Shown: piece by piece, positions 59,905 through 64,000 of the stretch
Position numbering within the stretch: the first letter of the stretch is position 1
How the letters are laid out: the number at the start of each line of letters is the position of its first letter
From: Pseudomonas sp. R37(2017)
Lineage (GTDB): Bacteria; Pseudomonadota; Gammaproteobacteria; Pseudomonadales; Pseudomonadaceae
Assembly: GCF_002113375.1 (NCBI RefSeq)
Contig: NZ_NEHO01000019.1
Coordinates: forward strand, 34,280 to 98,279
Reading direction: 5' to 3'
DNA length: 64,000 nt
The notes under the pieces: model-generated
Seen by the model: only the letters and a program-made list of their open reading frames with translations
The model's database searches: none
What the model was told of the DNA's origin: nothing
Program-made: the position numbers and the translations under genes

Positions 59905-59934
59905 AAAACCCCACAGCCTACGGCTGCGGGGTTG
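59905..59934 (-). terminator. nusG intrinsic terminator
   Basis: On the minus strand AACCCCGCAGCC pairs with GGCTGTGGGGTT around GTA, then TTTTG. It lies 14 bases after the nusG stop and could limit read-through into rplK, for which I see no clear promoter. Confidence 0.8.
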
Positions 59935-59948
59935 GGATTTTTGTTCAA

Positions 59949-60482
59949 CTAGACCTTTTCGACCTGGCTGAACTCGAGCTCTACCGGAGTAGAGCGACCG
60001 AAAATGAGCACCGCGACCTGGATCCGGCTCTTTTCGTAGTTAACTTCTTCGACAACACCAGTAAAGTCCGCAAACGGGCCGTCATTGACTCGTACCGACT
60101 CACCTGGCTCGAACAACGTCTTCGGCTTCGGCTTGTCGCTACCATCGGCAACACGACGCAAAATCGCTTCCGCTTCTTTATCAGTGATTGGTGCAGGCTT
60201 ATCGGCAGTACCACCAATGAAGCCCATCACCCGAGGAGTATCCTTGACCAAGTGCCAAGTACCCTCGTTCATATCCATCTGCACCAGCACGTAGCCAGGG
60301 AAGAATTTACGCTCGCTTTTGCGCTTCTGGCCATTGCGCATCTCAACCACTTCTTCAGTGGGAACCAGAATTTCGCCGAAGCCATCTTCCATACCAGCCA
60401 GCTTCACGCGCTCGATCAGCGAGCGCATTACATGCTTCTCATAACCGGAGTAAGCATGCACAACATACCAACGCTTAGCCAC
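59949..60482 (-). CDS. nusG: transcription termination/antitermination factor NusG
   Basis: A 177-residue protein. The NGN domain (RWYVVHAYSGYEKHVMRSLI) binds RNA polymerase and the C-terminal KOW domain (GESVRVNDGPFADFTGVVEE) binds Rho or S10. It lies 9 bases after secE in the usual order. Confidence 0.98.
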   Translation of the reverse strand: MAKRWYVVHAYSGYEKHVMRSLIERVKLAGMEDGFGEILVPTEEVVEMRNGQKRKSERKFFPGYVLVQMDMNEGTWHLVKDTPRVMGFIGGTADKPAPITDKEAEAILRRVADGSDKPKPKTLFEPGESVRVNDGPFADFTGVVEEVNYEKSRIQVAVLIFGRSTPVELEFSQVEKV

Positions 60483-60491
60483 GGGACACCC

Positions 60492-60860
60492 TTAGCCGAC
60501 GATCAAGGAAACAAGCCAGCCGAGCAGGGAATCAAGCCCCCACAACAGCAACGCCATAACCAGAACAACAGCCACCACAATCAGGGTGGTCTGCGTGGTT
60601 TCCTGGCGAGTTGGCCATACGACTTTACGAATCTCGGTGCGCGCTTCCTTAACCAGTACAAAGAAAGACTTGCCCTTGACCGTCTGCAGGCCTACAAAGG
60701 CAGCTACAGCAGCAATAGCAAGCAATGCGAGTACACGGTACAGGATCGGCGAAGCAGAAAAGTACTGATTGCCAACAACGCCAACAACCACCAGAGCGAC
60801 TACTACAAGCCACTTCAGGAGGTCGAAACGAGAGCCTTGAGCTTCAGCTTTAGGAGTCAT
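60492..60860 (-). CDS. secE: preprotein translocase subunit SecE
   Basis: A 122-residue inner membrane protein with three hydrophobic segments, as in other gammaproteobacteria. The amphipathic region ARTEIRKVVWPTRQETTQTT is the SecE hallmark. It stabilises SecY and follows tRNA-Trp by 45 bases, so the two may be co-transcribed. Confidence 0.96.
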   Translation of the reverse strand: MTPKAEAQGSRFDLLKWLVVVALVVVGVVGNQYFSASPILYRVLALLAIAAVAAFVGLQTVKGKSFFVLVKEARTEIRKVVWPTRQETTQTTLIVVAVVLVMALLLWGLDSLLGWLVSLIVG

Positions 60861-60905
60861 CTATGAAGATCCTGTGAAAAGAAAGCCAGACACACCAGAT
60901 GAATC

Positions 60906-60981
60906 TGGCAGGTCAGGAGGGAATCGAACCCCCAACCTACGGTTTTGGAGACCGTCGCTCTGCCAATTGAGCTACTGACCT
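60906..60981 (-). tRNA. tRNA-Trp (CCA)
   Basis: A 76-base cloverleaf with acceptor AGGTCAG/CTGACCT, anticodon CCA in CTCCAAA, TTCGA T-loop and an encoded 3' CCA. It precedes secE and follows a promoter-like sequence. Confidence 0.97.
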
Positions 60982-61001
60982 AAAACAAAATCAGGCCGAC
61001 C

Positions 61002-61030
61002 ATTATGCCGACCCGAAAAAGACTTTACAA
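61002..61030 (-). promoter_or_regulatory. probable promoter for tRNA-Trp/secE
   Basis: On the minus strand TTGTAA (61030-61025), exactly 17 bases, then CATAAT (61007-61002). It lies 20 bases before tRNA-Trp, just after the tRNA-Thr terminator region where other pseudomonads have tufB. Confidence 0.55.
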
Positions 61031-61120
61031 CAACTTACTAGGCAACCCTGGCTGCAACACCGATACTTGCGACACCGGCAACCCTCAGAAACACATTCAG
61101 GCGCAACCACTACCACCTAA

Positions 61121-61149
61121 AACAAAGGCAGATATTCTCATATCTGCCT
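61121..61149 (-). terminator. intrinsic terminator after tRNA-Thr
   Basis: On the minus strand GGCAGATA pairs with TATCTGCC around TGAGAA, followed by TTTGTTT. It lies 7 bases after the tRNA-Thr 3' end and closes the Tyr-Gly-Thr unit. Confidence 0.82.
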
Positions 61150-61156
61150 TGTCATA

Positions 61157-61232
61157 TGGAGCTCTTGAGCGGATTTGAACCGCTGACCTCACCCTTACCA
61201 AGGGTGTGCTCTACCAACTGAGCTACAAGAGC
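61157..61232 (-). tRNA. tRNA-Thr (GGT)
   Basis: A 76-base cloverleaf, acceptor GCTCTTG/CAAGAGC, anticodon GGT in TTGGTAA, T-loop TTCAAAT and encoded CCA. It is third in the Tyr-Gly-Thr unit. Confidence 0.97.
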
Positions 61233-61258
61233 GTAACACTATGCAAAACCTGTAAACT

Positions 61259-61332
<74 letters not shown>

Positions 61333-61356
61333 GAGGCTTACAGCTCTCGCTAAAAA

Positions 61357-61441
<85 letters not shown>

Positions 61442-61454
61442 TAAGCGAGCCGGC

Positions 61455-61482
61455 ATTCTACATCATGCCAGCCTTCTGTCAA
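61455..61482 (-). promoter_or_regulatory. promoter of the tRNA-Tyr-Gly-Thr unit
   Basis: On the minus strand a perfect -35 TTGACA (61482-61477), 16 bases, then -10 TAGAAT (61460-61455) preceded by TG. The following GCCGGC is a GC-rich discriminator, as expected for stringently controlled tRNA promoters. The tRNA begins about 13 bases after the -10. Confidence 0.82.
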
Positions 61483-61583
61483 GCATTTTCTCAATTAAAT
61501 CTTGAGGTTAGCTGCTTTGACCTCGCCTCACATCGTTTACCGTTTTAGGTGTTCGCTGTGGAGCGGGCGCCATTCTATGCAAA

Positions 61584-62024
61584 CTATTCGATGGGTGCAA
61601 CCCCCTCGCACGGCATTATTTTATGTTTTAACTCATTGAATTCTTTAGAAAGGTTTTGCAGCTGCAGATCGTCCAGCCAACGCCGGCTTTCCGGCGCAAT
61701 ACGCACCCAATATCCGGCAGCGTCTGACCCAGCTTTTGGCAGGGCCTGGTATTTGACCTCCATGCCACTCAAACGCCGCTCAACCGCCTGAGCGGCCTCC
61801 TGACGCACATACCCCCCCAGATAAAGGCAGCCATTGTCTGTCGAGACAGCTTTGCCCTTATCCCTGGAGGCGTCACTTGCTTCGCTCAACAGGCGGATAT
61901 CTTGCTGAGACCCGCGATACAGGCTCAAAGGCGTAACATCCTTCGCGCGCAGAGGAGCTTCCTGTTGATGCCAGATGTAATAGAAGCCATTAAGGACAAG
62001 CAGCAGCAGAAACAACCAACGCAT
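61584..62024 (-). CDS. SPOR-like domain membrane-anchored protein
   Basis: A 146-residue protein. One N-terminal membrane segment (MRWLFLLLLVLNGFYYIW) is followed by a linker and a C-terminal SPOR-like fold (CLYLGGYVRQEAAQAVERRL and GYWVRIAPES). SPOR domains bind denuded peptidoglycan at division sites. The ATG at 62024 has GAGG upstream, overlapping the end of coaX, so it is co-transcribed with birA and coaX. The assignment is by pattern and by its place (PA4278-like). Confidence 0.68.
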   Translation of the reverse strand: MRWLFLLLLVLNGFYYIWHQQEAPLRAKDVTPLSLYRGSQQDIRLLSEASDASRDKGKAVSTDNGCLYLGGYVRQEAAQAVERRLSGMEVKYQALPKAGSDAAGYWVRIAPESRRWLDDLQLQNLSKEFNELKHKIMPCEGVAPIE

Positions 62025-62031
62025 AGAAACC

Positions 62032-62781
62032 TCAGGACAAGGGACAGGCCATGGCCAATCCGACAAACACCAAGTCCGGAACCACCCTGGCCCGAGGAAC
62101 AACCTCAGATACCAGACTTGCATCCCCCCCAGTGAGGAATACAACAAAGTCTTCACCCCAGTAGCTGCGCGCCAACTCAAGCTGAGTCTGAACGAAGCCG
62201 CGCAACATCAACAAACAACCACGCTCTACAGCTTCAACAGTCGTGCGACCCGGCACGAGACTTTCCAATGCCTGCTCAGCCGCCAGATCCCCATAACGAA
62301 TCTTACGAGTATGAGTACGCAACTGATTACGCATCAGCGGCATCCCAGGACAGATGAACCCTCCCAGGTGCTCTCCATCCGCAGCGATGAAGTCTGCAGT
62401 CACGGCCGTACCGAAGTCGAGCACCAGGCACGCCCCCGAAGCCAGTTGAAAGCCGCCGAGCATCGCAAGCCAGCGATCCAGGCCGAGCCGCTCAAACTCC
62501 TCGTACCCGTTGTGCACACCCGACATTTCGCGCGCAGGCGCTGCGCAAACTACCGGCACATCAAAAGTGTCCTTTAGCAAAGACGTCAGAACACCGGTCT
62601 CCTCCGCAGTCCTGACACTCACCAGCCGACAAAACGTGAGGGCAAGCCCTTTGAGAGCCCCCAACCCCTCAAGCAATGCGAGACTGGAATCGACGACCCC
62701 CTCACCAAGCACCTGCCCGGCATCAATGGCAAGCACGCGCCATTTGATGAAACTGTTCCCACAATCGAGCTCAAGAATCAT
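62032..62781 (-). CDS. coaX: type III pantothenate kinase
   Basis: A 249-residue ASKHA-fold kinase doing the first step of CoA synthesis. The phosphate motif ILELDCGNSFIKW is N-terminal, and VLDFGTAVTADFI and LGGFICPGM are the family motifs. Type III enzymes need a monovalent cation and are not feedback-inhibited by CoA. The ATG at 62781 has GAGG 7 bases upstream and overlaps the end of birA by 11 bases. Confidence 0.93.
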   Translation of the reverse strand: MILELDCGNSFIKWRVLAIDAGQVLGEGVVDSSLALLEGLGALKGLALTFCRLVSVRTAEETGVLTSLLKDTFDVPVVCAAPAREMSGVHNGYEEFERLGLDRWLAMLGGFQLASGACLVLDFGTAVTADFIAADGEHLGGFICPGMPLMRNQLRTHTRKIRYGDLAAEQALESLVPGRTTVEAVERGCLLMLRGFVQTQLELARSYWGEDFVVFLTGGDASLVSEVVPRARVVPDLVFVGLAMACPLS

Positions 62782-63730
62782 CACGCAACCTCAGGCTCAA
62801 CTCACCACCACTGAAGACTTTCTCCACACCATCCACCTTCAGGCGCAAGGCTCCCTGGCCATCGATGCCAAGCACTTCGCCATCAATTTGATTGACACCG
62901 GCAATCAACGACACGCTTCGCCCCTGCCACAGGTGATTTTGTTCCCACTCTGACTGAATGGCCAAAAAACCACCCGCCTGATGGCGAGCCAGGTATCGCT
63001 GCAGCATCTCGCCCAACATAGCGACCAATTGGTTGCGATCAAACAATTTGCCTGACTCGAGCCGCATGGACGTCCATTGCTGGTCTACCTCATCAGCTGA
63101 CTGCATGTTCACATTGACTCCCACCCCGAGGACCACGTGACACACGTCAGCTGGATCGCCCACCAGCTCGAGCAGTATTCCCGCAATCTTTTTCTGACCC
63201 ACAAGAACATCGTTAGGCCACTTCAATCCAGCAGACGCAATTCCGAGCTCACGCAACGTCTGCAGAACAGCGAGCCCGACGACGAGGCTCAAGCCCTCCA
63301 ACTGACGCATCCCGCCATCAATACGCAGCACCAGGCTGTAATAGACGTTTTCCGCAAACGGACTGACCCACTTGCGACCCCGACGCCCCCGCCCGGCCGT
63401 CTGCCGCTCAGAAAGCACTATAAATGGCGCCGCTTGACCCCGCTCTATAGCACGCAGCGCCTCTGCGTTCGTGGAGTCGATTGAGTCGTAGACCTGGACG
63501 GGCCAGTCGCAAGAAACAGCTTTGCCGCTTATCTCGGATGGATCGAGTAGCGCCAATGGCGCGGACAATTGATAGCCGCGCCCACGAACCTTATGAATAG
63601 ACAACCCCAGCTCAGCCTCTAAATGCTGCAGCTGCTTCCACACGGCACTGCGACTGACGCCCAGGGCAGCACCTAGCGCCTGACCCGAATGGAATCGGCC
63701 ATCTTTAAGAAGCTTTAACAACGTCAGCAT
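62771..63730 (-). CDS. birA: bifunctional biotin-protein ligase / repressor BirA
   Basis: A 319-residue protein. The N-terminal winged helix (residues 1-60; GQALGAALGVSRSAVWKQLQ) suggests biotin operon repression. The ligase core has SERQTAGRGRRGRKWVSPFA, the biotinoyl-AMP loop, and LKWPNDVLVGQKKIAGIL. The C-terminal SH3-like domain closes it. It starts the birA-coaX-SPOR operon after the rRNA operon. Confidence 0.95.
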   Translation of the reverse strand: MLTLLKLLKDGRFHSGQALGAALGVSRSAVWKQLQHLEAELGLSIHKVRGRGYQLSAPLALLDPSEISGKAVSCDWPVQVYDSIDSTNAEALRAIERGQAAPFIVLSERQTAGRGRRGRKWVSPFAENVYYSLVLRIDGGMRQLEGLSLVVGLAVLQTLRELGIASAGLKWPNDVLVGQKKIAGILLELVGDPADVCHVVLGVGVNVNMQSADEVDQQWTSMRLESGKLFDRNQLVAMLGEMLQRYLARHQAGGFLAIQSEWEQNHLWQGRSVSLIAGVNQIDGEVLGIDGQGALRLKVDGVEKVFSGGELSLRLRDDS

Positions 63731-63823
63731 GCAGGTCTCGCCTCACAATGAGGCCCGCATGATAGCCACGCGCCGAGCGATTGCATAGAAATCCAGTAGC
63801 CAAGGCTTTTCTGCGGCCAAAAA

Positions 63824-63859
63824 CAAAACCCCTACCTGCCTGCGCAGATAGGGGTTTTG
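63824..63859 (-). terminator. rRNA operon terminator
   Basis: On the minus strand CAAAACCCCTA pairs with TAGGGGTTTTG, with an inner CTGC/GCAG extension. The T run follows, 9 bases after the 5S rRNA. It separates the rrn operon from birA. Confidence 0.85.
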
Positions 63860-63867
63860 GAATTTAA

Positions 63868-63983
63868 TCTTGACGATGACCTACTCTCACATGGGGAAAC
63901 CCCACACTACCATCGGCGATGCATCGTTTCACTTCTGAGTTCGGGATGGGATCAGGTGGTTCCAACGCTCTATGGTCGTCAAG
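63868..63983 (-). rRNA. rrf: 5S ribosomal RNA
   Basis: About 116 bases on the minus strand. The ends pair (CTTGACGA/TCGTCAAG), and the conserved core CCCATCCCGAACTCAG, GAAACGATGCATCGCCGATG and the TGGGGTTTCCCCA helix are present. It is the last gene of an rRNA operon whose 23S and 16S genes lie beyond the window's right end. Bases 63984-64000 belong to the 23S-5S spacer. Confidence 0.96.
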
Positions 63984-64000
63984 AAATTCGGGTACTGAGT

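Overview
The window is chromosomal DNA of a Pseudomonas of the fluorescens group. The evidence is the GC-rich coding sequence, the short palindromic REP elements built on 'GTGGGAGCGAGC...GCTCGCGA' typical of that group, and gene order that matches, from memory, two P. aeruginosa PAO1 blocks: PA4061-PA4069 on the left and PA4232-PA4280 (ssb to birA) on the right. No phage, insertion sequence, CRISPR array or integron is visible.

Left part (1-22.6 kb) is mixed accessory and housekeeping DNA. It holds a thioredoxin/YbbN-type co-chaperone; a probable Zur-controlled zinc operon (DUF2796 periplasmic protein, ABC ATPase, MacB/FtsX-type permease, DUF3299 protein) behind a Zur-like box; an OmpW/OprG porin behind an Anr/FNR box; two SDR-fold proteins; a large Lhr helicase; an MscS-family channel with a TTG start; an MFS exporter; an overlapping YbhP-ClsB-YbhN phospholipid module; an alpha/beta hydrolase translationally coupled to a DUF3182 protein; and a GlxA-type regulator. 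Seven REP doublets lie in the gaps of this part and none was noticed to the right of 22 kb.

The middle part (22.6-30.4 kb) has a cysteine hydrolase divergent from the GlxA-type regulator, ssb behind an MFS gene, uvrA (TTG start), a heme-ligand-less bacterioferritin (BfrA/FtnA type) and catalase KatA. It is a DNA repair and oxidative stress block.

The right part (30.6-64 kb, all on the minus strand) is the transcription/translation supercluster. In transcription order it runs: 5S rRNA, birA, coaX, a SPOR-like protein, tRNA-Tyr, tRNA-Gly, tRNA-Thr, tRNA-Trp, secE, nusG, rplK, rplA, rplJ, rplL, rpoB, rpoC, rpsL, rpsG, fusA, tuf, the S10 operon (rpsJ to rpsQ), the spc operon (rplN to rpmJ) and the alpha operon (rpsM, rpsK, rpsD, rpoA, rplQ). 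The second tuf gene that P. aeruginosa carries between tRNA-Thr and tRNA-Trp is missing; a terminator and a promoter sit there.

The most interesting structure is regulatory. At tuf/rpsJ, rpsN/rpsH and rpmJ/rpsM a hairpin is followed at once by a sigma-70 promoter with an exact 17-bp spacer, and in two of these the 3' arm of the hairpin overlaps the -35 hexamer. The rpsL leader has its own promoter followed by a terminator-like hairpin. I did not find a clearly new multi-gene system. The least characterised candidates are the DUF3182-hydrolase pair, the zinc operon with its MacB-like permease, and the relay design of the ribosomal operon boundaries.
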